A stretch of DNA of 21,580 nucleotides from a virus (IMGVR_UViG_3300035698_010998:1-21580), one strand, 5' to 3'; counted from the first letter of the stretch, positions 1 through 7,004 are shown. The notes: generated by a model from the letters alone, not told the origin. Numbers and translations: made by a program.

Positions 1-39
1 AAATATGAGCAGTACAAAGATCAGGGGATTCCTTTTTGA
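1..39 (+). CDS. Possible 3' end of an upstream gene (partial)
   Basis: From the first base, frame 1 reads twelve codons (KYEQYKDQGIPF) and then TGA. The gene, if real, begins before the window. Another frame is also open to a TAA at 56-58, so which frame is coding cannot be decided from so short a stretch. No function can be given. Confidence 0.25.
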   Translation, partial: KYEQYKDQGIPF

Positions 40-62
40 TCACACTAGTAGGGTTTAAGACA

Positions 63-161
63 ATGCAATGGGGCTTAGGACTCATAACCGGGTTCATATT
101 CACTAAGGTTATCATAATGATTCTTGAGTGTATAAGCGAACGACCCAATAGAGAGATGTAA
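63..161 (+). CDS. Possible small single-pass membrane protein (32 aa)
   Basis: ATG at 63 opens a 32-residue frame ending in TAA at 159-161. An AGGG at 50-53 lies 9 bases upstream and could serve as ribosome binding site. An in-frame TTG at 36, overlapping the TGA at 37-39, would make it 41 residues. The protein starts MQWGLGLITGF, continues as an unbroken hydrophobic stretch to about residue 24, and ends in a short charged tail (ECISERPNREM). That fits one transmembrane helix with a polar C-terminus. I do not recognise a family. Small membrane proteins of phages include holin-like and accessory lysis proteins, but nothing here proves such a role. It sits just before a 12-bp tandem repeat and the RusA gene. 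A chance ORF is quite possible. Confidence 0.3.
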   Translation: MQWGLGLITGFIFTKVIIMILECISERPNREM

Positions 162-187
162 GAAGAGATGTAAGAAGAGATCTACGA
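152..187 (+). repeat. 12-bp tandem repeat, three units
   Basis: Two exact copies of AGAGATGTAAGA (152-163, 164-175) are followed by a diverged third, AGAGATCTACGA (176-187). The repeat ends a few bases before the RusA ribosome binding site. Each exact unit contains ATGTAA, a start codon immediately followed by a stop, preceded by purine-rich sequence. Confidence 0.85.
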
Positions 188-202
188 TATGCAGGATCAA
201 TT

Positions 203-607
203 GTGAATTTTATAATTGAAATACCAGGACCTCCTTTGGCGCAAAAAAGACCGAAATTCGCTAGAAGAGGAAAGTTTGTACAAGTCTACAGCGCTTCAAA
301 GAAAGATCAAGACGCAGTAAGAGCGATGGTAGCCAAATTGTGGAAGAACGAAAAAATTATCAGTGCTGTAGAGCTGAATATTGTTTTTTATATGCCAATA
401 CCTCCAAGCTGGTCGAAGAAAAAAAGAATGGATTCAGCTGGAAAGCCGCACGTTAACACCGCAGATCTTGATAATATTTTGAAACTTTATCTGGATTCCA
501 TCAATAATTTAGTATATGCGGATGATCGACAAATCTATAAAATACATGCACAAAAAATATACGACGAAAATCCAAGAACCGAAATTAATGTTGTATGGAA
601 AGGTTGA
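203..607 (+). CDS. rusA: RusA-like Holliday junction resolvase
   Basis: This is a 134-residue protein, close to the usual size of RusA endonucleases (about 120 residues in E. coli). RusA cuts four-way DNA junctions as a dimer. In phages it probably removes branches before or during packaging. The N-terminus has the family opening IEIPGPPLAQKRP. The catalytic signature is clear: D88-L-D90-N with K94 four residues after the second Asp, then the acidic pair D107-D108. This matches the spacing of E. coli D70, D72, K76 and D91. The start is GTG at 203, chosen because AGGA at 193-196 is 6 bases upstream. Its position just before the terminase genes fits a packaging role. About 170 non-coding bases separate it from terS. 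Confidence 0.9.
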   Translation: MNFIIEIPGPPLAQKRPKFARRGKFVQVYSASKKDQDAVRAMVAKLWKNEKIISAVELNIVFYMPIPPSWSKKKRMDSAGKPHVNTADLDNILKLYLDSINNLVYADDRQIYKIHAQKIYDENPRTEINVVWKG

Positions 608-781
608 TAATCCAAAAGAATAATTCCCTTCCCTAGAGTGCGATTGCGCAGATTTGTTTCCTCCATTCAAATCAACTTTAAGGGGGGGGATCTTTAATAG
701 TTCCAATGAGGATCAACGGATACAAAACTCAATAATATTAACACTAACACGCAACACAATACAACAAAACGGAGAGTGACA

Positions 782-1189
782 ATGGCCACTAGAGGGCAAT
801 CAGTACTGGAAGAATTCCCAGTCGAGAAAGTTCAAGATTTATTCATAGAGGCGTATGGACGGGTTGTTGTAGTCGCGGATATGATGAATTGCTCAGTAAG
901 AACAATTTACGATTTGCTAGATATATACCCTGAAATAGTGGAAGCAAGAGCAATCGGGACCAGAAGAAAAAGAAATCTTAAAATTGAAACAGCCGAACAA
1001 GTTCTTCAAAAAATGCTAGACAGGGTTGATACTGAGGCTGATCTAGCAGCAAGACAAGCTCAATTTATATTGAGGTATGCTAAAGACTCTCCATACAACA
1101 ACACCACAAACAACAACCCCCTTGAAGAAGAAAGAGATAATGCTAAATCTTTAATTGGCGAAATAAGGCAACAGATCCAAAGTGATTAA
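782..1189 (+). CDS. terS: Terminase small subunit
   Basis: This is a 135-residue protein. Small terminases form a ring that recognises the packaging start on viral DNA and hands it to the large subunit. An N-terminal helix-turn-helix is suggested by residues 28-50 (VVVADMMNCSVRTIYDLLD), followed by basic RRKR at 61-64 and a helical middle (ETAEQVLQKMLD) likely used for oligomerisation. The C-terminal tail is polar and Asn-rich and then acidic. The start at ATG 782 is preferred over an in-frame GTG at 776, because GGAG at 771-774 lies 7 bases before the ATG but only 1 base before the GTG. The 3' end overlaps terL by 8 bases, which suggests translational coupling. The family call rests on size, HTH and position rather than a strong signature. 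Confidence 0.8.
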   Translation: MATRGQSVLEEFPVEKVQDLFIEAYGRVVVVADMMNCSVRTIYDLLDIYPEIVEARAIGTRRKRNLKIETAEQVLQKMLDRVDTEADLAARQAQFILRYAKDSPYNNTTNNNPLEEERDNAKSLIGEIRQQIQSD

Positions 1190-2975
1190 ACCTGATATTC
1201 CATTGCTTAGCAAAAAGCAAAAGTTGGCTTACTCTCAAGCCAATAAAAGAATAAACATCTGGTGCGGGGCTGTCCGTAGTGGGAAGACGTACTCATCACT
1301 CATAAAGTTCATTGAGCTACTTACAGAGGGCCCACGTGGCGACACTCTGGTAGTTGGGGTAACCAGGGATGCTATACAGAGAAACGTCATTACAGACCTT
1401 TGCAAGCTGATTAACGCTAAGGTTCCATCGTCCAAGTCTAACGAAATGACTTTTCTTGGTAGAAAAATCTATTTTGTCGGTGCAAATGACGAACGAGCAG
1501 TTCGTCGCATTCAGGGATCTACTCTAGCACTAGCGTACGTTGACGAGTGCGCAGAGGTACCAGAAAACTTTTGGAACATGCTTTTATCAAGACTTAGCGT
1601 TCCCGGCGCACAGCTTCTAGCTTCGTGCAACCCGTCCAATCCGATGCATTGGCTAAAACAAAAGTTTCTTGATCATGAAGATGAATTAAATCTTATTTCT
1701 TGGAAGTTTGTACTAGATGACAATCCGATATTGACTGACGAGTACAAAAATGCATTGAAAAAAGAATACACGGGAATGTGGTACAAGCGATATATCCTCG
1801 GTGAGTGGGCAGTCGCTCATGGGCTGATTTACGATCAGTTTGATAATGATAATTTGTATACTCAAGAGCCAAATAACCCAGATTTCTTAGTATGTGGTAT
1901 CGACTATGGGTCAGCAAACCCCACAGCGGCGGTAATACTGGCATGCTCACCATCAAGATATCCTCAACTGAGGGTTCAAGACACCTTTTACTTTAATTCA
2001 GCTGAAGCAGGACGAGGAAAAACCGATTCTGAGTTAGCAGATGATATTGAAGAGTGGCTTAAGGGGTACCCGGTAAAAACAATATACCTAGATCCTTCTG
2101 CTTTAAGTTTTAAATTAGAGCTAGGAAATAGGGGCCTTCCTGTAAAATCAGCAAACAATAATGTTGAAGTGGGGATCCAAACAGTGAATAAGTGGATTGG
2201 TGGAAAGAATTTGGTAGTCCACTCCTCGTGCAAAAAACTAATTGAAGAAATAAAATCGTATTCATGGGATCCTAAGGCTGTTGAGCGTGGAGAGGACAAG
2301 CCAATTAAGAAATTCGATCATCTGTGCTTTGTTAAGGGCACAATGATTTCTACTGATTCCGGTGATGTTCCAATTCAAGATTTGTGTGTTGGCGATTCTG
2401 TATTGACTAGGCGTGGCTACAAGAAGGTCGTTGCGACAATGTCCAGTAGGAGTTGTGATATATGGGAACTCAAGGCTGGAGATAACACACTTACAGCAAC
2501 GGGAAATCATCCTATTTGGACAGTTGAAGGCTATAGACCATTGAATTCTTTAAATGGATGCTTTAAGATATGTCGCTCAAACCGTCAAAAAATCGATTCT
2601 GTAGCAATAATTGAAAAGCAAAACACCGAAGAGATTCAGGGGTTGATAATTAAAATAGAAGCTGTAAGTTGTGTATCCAAACCTTTGTCACAAACAAATA
2701 TAATAGAACTATGTTTTGCTCGGGAAGATGTGCAGGAAAATTTAATAGACGTTTACAACTTGACCGTTGAAGACGAGCACGAGTACTTTGCAAATGGAAT
2801 TTTAGTGTCAAACTGTGACGCACTTCGGTACAGTGTTTTTTCCACATTTCCAAAAGGAACATTTGGCGAGTTAGATAAAGATTACTCCATAGACGCAGTG
2901 AGACAAAGAGCCTATGGAAGCCAATCAAATGGACACAATATATTTGGAGAAATAAATTCATCAAGTTATTTCTGA
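1182..2975 (+). CDS. terL: Terminase large subunit with an embedded mini-intein
   Basis: TerL is the ATP-driven packaging motor and the nuclease that cuts the concatemer. The 597-residue reading frame holds the ATPase first: Walker A GAVRSGKT (29-36), Walker B YVDE (119-122) and the coupling motif SCNP (148-151). The RNase H-like nuclease follows, with D241 (GIDYG) and D304 (YLDPSA). The third catalytic region reads DH (379-380) plus CDALRY (545-550), but a 163-residue intein (382-544) sits between them. Removing it leaves 434 residues and restores DHLCDALRY, the normal C-terminal nuclease motif. The start is GTG at 1182, overlapping terS, with no strong ribosome binding site, so translation is probably coupled to terS. 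Before splicing the precursor should lack nuclease activity because the metal-binding Asp546 is displaced. Confidence 0.95.
   Translation: MIKPDIPLLSKKQKLAYSQANKRINIWCGAVRSGKTYSSLIKFIELLTEGPRGDTLVVGVTRDAIQRNVITDLCKLINAKVPSSKSNEMTFLGRKIYFVGANDERAVRRIQGSTLALAYVDECAEVPENFWNMLLSRLSVPGAQLLASCNPSNPMHWLKQKFLDHEDELNLISWKFVLDDNPILTDEYKNALKKEYTGMWYKRYILGEWAVAHGLIYDQFDNDNLYTQEPNNPDFLVCGIDYGSANPTAAVILACSPSRYPQLRVQDTFYFNSAEAGRGKTDSELADDIEEWLKGYPVKTIYLDPSALSFKLELGNRGLPVKSANNNVEVGIQTVNKWIGGKNLVVHSSCKKLIEEIKSYSWDPKAVERGEDKPIKKFDHLCFVKGTMISTDSGDVPIQDLCVGDSVLTRRGYKKVVATMSSRSCDIWELKAGDNTLTATGNHPIWTVEGYRPLNSLNGCFKICRSNRQKIDSVAIIEKQNTEEIQGLIIKIEAVSCVSKPLSQTNIIELCFAREDVQENLIDVYNLTVEDEHEYFANGILVSNCDALRYSVFSTFPKGTFGELDKDYSIDAVRQRAYGSQSNGHNIFGEINSSSYF
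2325..2813 (+). other. Mini-intein (HINT domain, no homing endonuclease) in TerL
   Basis: This in-frame insertion encodes TerL residues 382-544. The N-terminal block is Cys382 followed by FVKGTMISTDSG and VGDSVLTR. The TxxH block is T440-G-N-H443 in the context TATGNHPIWT. The C-terminal block reads VYNLTVEDEHEYFANG, with the block-F His at 533. The intein ends at Asn544 and the +1 extein residue is Cys545. These are the residues used in standard class 1 splicing. At 163 residues it is near the minimum for a HINT fold, and no LAGLIDADG or HNH motif is visible. The residue before the terminal Asn is Ser543 instead of the usual His. The insertion point splits the nuclease motif DHL/CDALRY, a typical highly conserved intein site. 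Confidence 0.93.
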
Positions 2976-3020
2976 TTTCTGATATTTTGTGATAATATAA
3001 CAAATTAAATTGGATTGTAA

Positions 3021-5165
3021 ATGCTATCTCCCATATCTGACAGCTCGACCGATGCCGACATAAAGCAGCTAATGACTTATCACTACGATAGCTCGTATAC
3101 TGCATCATCTGCTTTCTGGAGAGAGGCAGAAATCGATAAGAGATTTAAGATCGGAGATCAAAACTTTCTAAATTCGTATGGTCAGAGAAACAACGTATCA
3201 TTTAATTATATTCGTCGACAAACGAACATGATCGAAGGTTATCAACGGCAGAACCGAAAATCTTCTGCTCTCATTGCTGTGGAAGACAAGGATCAAAAGC
3301 TATCTGATCAGTGGACCAAGCTTAGCCTTTGGTCAGAGCGAAGGGAAGGCTTTCACGAGTACTTTTCACAAGCCTTTGGCGGAGCACTAGACACAGGGCT
3401 TTCACTACTTCATCTCTACAACGACTTTACCACAGACCCAGTATCTGGGGATCTTATGTGCGATAATGTGTCGTACAATAATTTTATGATCGATCCATTC
3501 TTTCGAAAGCAAGATTTGAGCGACTGTAATTTTGTTTGGCGAAGGAAGTGGGTGAGCAAGCAAAAAGCTAAGCAATTACTTCCCCAGATGGCCGAAGAAA
3601 TTGAAAAAATGCGCCCAGACGGCGTGAAAGATGGACGATTTCCAATTCAGGCCGAGGCTCTATACTCTCAGAACTCAAAGCTTTTTACCTATGACGAGTT
3701 CCATTATATGGATACTCGACCTAGTACCATAGTAGTAGACACTAAGACTGGCGAGACTATGGAGTGGGAGGAGAATCCGGACGACGATAAAAATGAAATG
3801 GAATTAACTCTATCGCAACAACCATGGCTAAGGATCAAAAAGATTCAAAAGCCGACTGTAAAGCTCGCAATTGTTCTTAGCGGAAAAGTTATGTACTCAG
3901 GTACAAATCTTTTAAATGTTGATAGGTATCCTTTCATCCCTATTCTTTGCTATCACGAGCCTGATGTAGCCAATTCCGCTTGGAGATTTCAGGGAATAGT
4001 AAGAAATCTTAGAGACAGTCAGTTTTTGTTTAACAGGCGTAGAGTAATTGAACTGGACATCCTCGAGAGTCAAATAAACTCAGGATACAAATATAAAGTT
4101 GGTTCAGTTACAGACGAGAAAGTATTTAGACAGACAGGCCAAGGGTTTCTCATTCCGATGAACTCGAATTCTGAAATGAGCGACGTAGAGAGAATTGACC
4201 CCCCTGGGATTCCTCAGTCTATGACAGAGCTATCTAGATCGCTAGCGGACGATATATCAAAGATTTCAGGCGTTAACGAAGAGCTACTAGGATCAGCTAC
4301 TGATGATAAGTCCGGAATTCTCTCTATGCTTCGACAAGGTGCAGGTCTTACAACCCTTCAGACAATTTTCGATAAGCTTGATTATAGTCAGAAATTATTT
4401 GTAAGTCTTAGAAACGAAGCGATTAGAAAAAACTGGAGCAATGGAAAGATTAGAAATATTATTGGAGAGCAGCCAGATGAGAGACTTCGCCTAACCAATA
4501 CACAAAAATTTGATGTTGCAGTAGAGCAAGGAAGTTATTCAATCACACAGAAGCAAATGGAGCTCAAACAGCTAATTTACTTTAGAGAGTTGGGTGTTGC
4601 TATCTCAGATGAAGATCTACTTCAGGCTTCAACGATGCAAAATAAATCAAAAATTATAGAGCGTCATAATCAATCCAAGCAACAACAGCAAGAGCAGCAA
4701 GAGCAGCAAATGCAGATGGAAGCTCAGAGACAAGAGCAGTCAGCTGCTAATCAGCGCATGCTTGATTACTCTAAGTCTAAGCTAGACATGGCATCAGCTA
4801 AAGACAAAGAAGCTAGTGCATTTGAAAAGATATCCAAGATAGATGACAACAAGGCACAGGCTGAAGAGTCTAGAACACAGGCCGAGCTTAATCTTGTTAA
4901 AACATTGATTGAGCTTGAAGATATGGACCTAAGACAGCTAAAAGAATCCATTGCAATGGCCGACATACTAAAAGCCAAGCATCAAGCAGACGTCCAGCAA
5001 TCAGAAATTCAGCAAGTTTACCAAGAGCAGCCACCACAAGCACCGGTTTACCAAGATCAGCCACCAGTAGTATCCGAACCAGTGCCAGGGCTAGAGCCAG
5101 GGCTAGAGCCAGGGCTAGAGCCAGGACTAGAACCACAACTAAACCCCCAAGGAGATCTAATATGA
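3021..5165 (+). CDS. Portal protein (P22-type)
   Basis: At 714 residues this is close to the P22 gp1 portal (about 725). The portal is the dodecameric ring at one capsid vertex through which DNA enters and leaves, and on which TerL and then the adaptor dock. The N-terminal half has P22-portal-like text (IGDQNFLNSYGQRNNVSFNYI, then IEGYQRQNRKSS, then YNNFMIDPFF). From about residue 545 to 675 the chain turns into Gln-rich, highly charged helix with KQQQQEQQEQQ near 553-563, a probable coiled coil resembling the long C-terminal barrel of P22 portal. It ends in a Pro-rich tail with four PGLE-type repeats (689-704). The start is ATG at 3021. It lies 45 bases after terL, and its stop overlaps the next gene as ATGA. 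Confidence 0.88.
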   Translation: MLSPISDSSTDADIKQLMTYHYDSSYTASSAFWREAEIDKRFKIGDQNFLNSYGQRNNVSFNYIRRQTNMIEGYQRQNRKSSALIAVEDKDQKLSDQWTKLSLWSERREGFHEYFSQAFGGALDTGLSLLHLYNDFTTDPVSGDLMCDNVSYNNFMIDPFFRKQDLSDCNFVWRRKWVSKQKAKQLLPQMAEEIEKMRPDGVKDGRFPIQAEALYSQNSKLFTYDEFHYMDTRPSTIVVDTKTGETMEWEENPDDDKNEMELTLSQQPWLRIKKIQKPTVKLAIVLSGKVMYSGTNLLNVDRYPFIPILCYHEPDVANSAWRFQGIVRNLRDSQFLFNRRRVIELDILESQINSGYKYKVGSVTDEKVFRQTGQGFLIPMNSNSEMSDVERIDPPGIPQSMTELSRSLADDISKISGVNEELLGSATDDKSGILSMLRQGAGLTTLQTIFDKLDYSQKLFVSLRNEAIRKNWSNGKIRNIIGEQPDERLRLTNTQKFDVAVEQGSYSITQKQMELKQLIYFRELGVAISDEDLLQASTMQNKSKIIERHNQSKQQQQEQQEQQMQMEAQRQEQSAANQRMLDYSKSKLDMASAKDKEASAFEKISKIDDNKAQAEESRTQAELNLVKTLIELEDMDLRQLKESIAMADILKAKHQADVQQSEIQQVYQEQPPQAPVYQDQPPVVSEPVPGLEPGLEPGLEPGLEPQLNPQGDLI
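5085..5132 (+). repeat. 12-bp tandem repeat in the portal 3' end (PGLE x4)
   Basis: Three exact units of CCAGGGCTAGAG (5085-5096, 5097-5108, 5109-5120) and one variant, CCAGGACTAGAA (5121-5132), encode a run of Pro-Gly-Leu-Glu repeats at the portal C-terminus. In-frame 12-bp units change copy number without shifting frame, so the tail length is probably variable among relatives. Confidence 0.9.
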
Positions 5166-5341
5166 AAACATATGACGGAAAAATGAAGTCTTACAGCAAG
5201 ACAAACGGCGATTGCGGTGTAGTAAAAGAATACAAAGAAGAAACAGTTACGTCTACTGCGTATGGAATGAAGCCTTATTCAAAAAACAGCTTGAAAGAGA
5301 TGGACCAAAGCGAAAAAGAACTTTCCAAAGTTGTTGATTAA
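5162..5341 (+). CDS. Small hypothetical protein between portal and next head gene (59 aa)
   Basis: ATG at 5162 overlaps the portal stop (ATGA), and its TAA at 5339-5341 overlaps the next ATG (TAATG). The gene is therefore locked on both sides into a translationally coupled chain. CAAGGAG at 5149-5155 supplies a good ribosome binding site 6 bases upstream. The protein is Lys-, Ser- and Tyr-rich, hydrophilic and has no membrane segment. It contains two similar segments, GKMKSYSKTNG (about residues 6-16) and YGMKPYSKNSL (about 34-44), which suggests a short duplicated motif. I do not recognise a family. Position suggests a minor head or assembly factor, but that is inference only. The tight overlaps and the good Shine-Dalgarno site make it more likely real than its size alone would suggest. 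Confidence 0.75.
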   Translation: MKTYDGKMKSYSKTNGDCGVVKEYKEETVTSTAYGMKPYSKNSLKEMDQSEKELSKVVD

Positions 5342-5910
5342 TGATTGAAGAAAAAACAGCCGGACAAAAAGCAAGCGACGCGTTTAGTGATAAATCGAAT
5401 TATTGTGCATTAGATATCGGAAACGAGATGGTTAAAGATATCGATGCACAAATTCGACTTTGTATTGATAATCATATTAATCATTTTGATCAGGATGAAT
5501 TTTGCGTTGTAATGGTTCTTGCAAAAGATCAAATGCTATTCAATATGATACGAAGAAAGTTTTATGCTTGGCCATTTCTTCCAAAGCCTAGGGCAAACCA
5601 AACTGTATGGCTATACAACAAGAAAACTGATACCACTAGAGGGCTTTGGTGCCTTCCAGAGCCTGAAATGATGGCCACACTCTCAGTGATTATCAATGTC
5701 GATAAAGAACATAAGAATATGCAACGGTGGTCAAACTATTTCTTTACCACTAAATTCTGGGAAAGCATTAGAAAAGAGACCGGAATTGAAATGTTGTCAG
5801 AAGAAGAGCACCTACAGCGTATCAATCCCAAAAACGACAAGTCTCTTGTAAATGACACTAGCCCTGACGTCACTAATCCCCTTGATACTTTTGAGTTCGA
5901 TCCCGAGTAA
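5341..5910 (+). CDS. Conserved-looking hypothetical protein in the portal-scaffold interval
   Basis: This is a 189-residue protein starting at ATG 5341, overlapping the preceding stop. The centre is a compact, folded-looking domain (about residues 25-160) rich in aromatic and hydrophobic residues, for example DEFCVVMVLAKDQMLFNMI and KFYAWPFLPKPRANQ. The last 30 or so residues look like a disordered acidic tail (TSPDVTNPLDTFEFDPE). No signal peptide, membrane segment or catalytic motif is visible. I do not recognise its family. Its place between portal and scaffold, in one coupled operon, points to a role in head assembly. The final 99 bases are overlapped on the opposite strand by the alpha-CTD-like ORF at 5812-6066. 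Confidence 0.85.
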   Translation: MIEEKTAGQKASDAFSDKSNYCALDIGNEMVKDIDAQIRLCIDNHINHFDQDEFCVVMVLAKDQMLFNMIRRKFYAWPFLPKPRANQTVWLYNKKTDTTRGLWCLPEPEMMATLSVIINVDKEHKNMQRWSNYFFTTKFWESIRKETGIEMLSEEEHLQRINPKNDKSLVNDTSPDVTNPLDTFEFDPE

Positions 5911-6066
5911 ATCGGATACTCTCAAGAATTTATTTTTCTTAAGGAATGTGTTGATTACTCTTGGAAGACACAAAACCTCAATGGGAACATTCGAATATTC
6001 TTTTCGAGTGTTTTTTTTGTAGTCTGCGAAATCATTTATGACAGAAGATGTGGGCTTGTTATTCAA
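5812..6066 (-). CDS. Possible small protein resembling RNA polymerase alpha C-terminal domain
   Basis: This minus-strand frame of 84 codons starts at TTG 6066 and fills the gap between the preceding gene and scaffold. Residues 28-84 read like an alpha-CTD or related helix-hairpin-helix fold: PIEVLCLPRVINTFL, then VSDLLGIELKSIKGI, then VIYKRL. Compare the alpha-CTD pattern of a short 'L-L-(S/T)-V-R-x-x-N-x-L' helix, 'V-x-D-L-L', an 'L-x-x-I-x-x-(L/I)-G' hairpin and a final helix. In bacteria that domain binds DNA UP elements and activators. A free-standing phage version could redirect or inhibit host transcription. Against it: no ribosome binding site before the TTG, a strand opposite to all neighbours, and a 99-base overlap with the gene ending at 5910. 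The family resemblance is by eye only. It could be a chance open frame. Confidence 0.42.
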   Translation of the reverse strand: MNNKPTSSVINDFADYKKNTRKEYSNVPIEVLCLPRVINTFLKKNKFLRVSDLLGIELKSIKGISDVRASVIYKRLVVFGIDTL

Positions 6067-6091
6067 ATTAAACTAAATGTAAGGATAAAAA

Positions 6092-6925
6092 ATGGATGAT
6101 ACACAAAATAGTGATGCTCTAGAAGAGAAAAAAAAAGAAGTTCAGTTAAATACTGAAGATACCAATATAGCCCCTACTGATGAAGCCGGGTCATCTAACA
6201 ATTCAAACAATAATGACGATGAAAACTTATCAGAAGCACAAATAAATTGGAAAAAAGCACGGCAGGAAAGAGATAGAATTAAAATTCAGTCCGAGGAGCA
6301 AGAAAAGATAGCAAAAGAAGCAGCTCGAAAGAATGAAGAAAAAGACGCTCAAATTAATATGCTGACTCAAGCACTAGAAAAAATTGCAATTGGAAGAGAA
6401 AGCGGGGCAATCAGCAAAACAGAAGAAAAACAGTTGATATACGATATCATGGATGATGATATCCCAACTGGTGGCGAGCTTAAGAGCTACCTAAAAGACT
6501 TTATTCCAAACGCGATTAAAGAAATCCTATCAAAACAGAATGAAGAGAAAGAAAATCAGAAACGAAAAGATAGTATAGATAAAATTCCTGATATGTTGAT
6601 GAAGAATCATCAAGACTTTGAAAAAGTTGTTAATGAGGAAAACATTTTCTATCTAAAGTATCACTACCCTGAAATTGAAGCTACCATCAGCGATCTACCT
6701 CACTCATATGATAAGTGGAGTCGAGTATACGGGCTAATCAAGAAGCTAGTCCCTGAGAGTGATAAAATGGCATCCTCTGTCGTGGATAAGAACTTAAACA
6801 AGCCTCAAAACATTCAGACGGCAGTTGATGTAAGAAAAGCAGAGTCATCAAGTGGAAGGCGCATATCAGATACTGAGAAAGCAGCCAACTATCAGCGAAT
6901 ATTAGCGATGGCCCGCAGTGTTTAA
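6092..6925 (+). CDS. Scaffold protein
   Basis: This is a 277-residue, strongly charged protein with no hydrophobic core. It has a disordered acidic/Asn-rich N-terminus (about 1-48), a long helical coiled coil (about 50-105, EAQINWKKARQERDRIKIQ), a second helical region around 110-160 and a basic C-terminal segment (RRISDTEKAANYQRI) suited to binding the inner face of the capsid protein. Scaffold proteins of P22-like phages (gp8, about 300 residues) guide assembly of the capsid shell and then leave. Its place directly before the major capsid gene supports the call. AAGGA at 6081-6085 is 6 bases before the ATG. The family is called from composition and position, not from a sequence signature. 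Confidence 0.75.
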   Translation: MDDTQNSDALEEKKKEVQLNTEDTNIAPTDEAGSSNNSNNNDDENLSEAQINWKKARQERDRIKIQSEEQEKIAKEAARKNEEKDAQINMLTQALEKIAIGRESGAISKTEEKQLIYDIMDDDIPTGGELKSYLKDFIPNAIKEILSKQNEEKENQKRKDSIDKIPDMLMKNHQDFEKVVNEENIFYLKYHYPEIEATISDLPHSYDKWSRVYGLIKKLVPESDKMASSVVDKNLNKPQNIQTAVDVRKAESSSGRRISDTEKAANYQRILAMARSV

Positions 6926-6938
6926 GTGCTAGCGTTTT

Positions 6939-6989
6939 ACCTAAAGAAACGGGTCGACACCTTAAAACAGTGGATCCAGTTCTTTAGGT
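6939..6989 (+). promoter_or_regulatory. Perfect 10-bp inverted repeat in the capsid gene leader
   Basis: ACCTAAAGAA at 6939-6948 is repeated exactly in inverted form as TTCTTTAGGT at 6980-6989, with a 31-base loop. It begins 14 bases after the scaffold stop. No T-run follows, so it does not look like an intrinsic terminator. Possible roles are an mRNA processing or stability hairpin that sets capsid output apart from scaffold, or a protein binding site. The structure is seen directly and the role is inferred. Confidence 0.55.
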
Positions 6990-7004
6990 CAAATGCTACT
7001 TCGC

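Noticed and set aside
639-650. Small TGCG/CGCA hairpin in the gap between rusA and terS, considered as a terminator
   Set aside because: The stem is only 4 bp and no proper T-run follows. The rest of the 174-base gap shows nothing else convincing apart from the terS ribosome binding site.
729-742. TAATAT motif also found before portal (2993-2998) and capsid (7028-7033), considered as a shared promoter
   Set aside because: The motif is common in AT-rich sequence here and also occurs inside genes. The copies at 733 and 2993 lack a convincing -35 at the right spacing.
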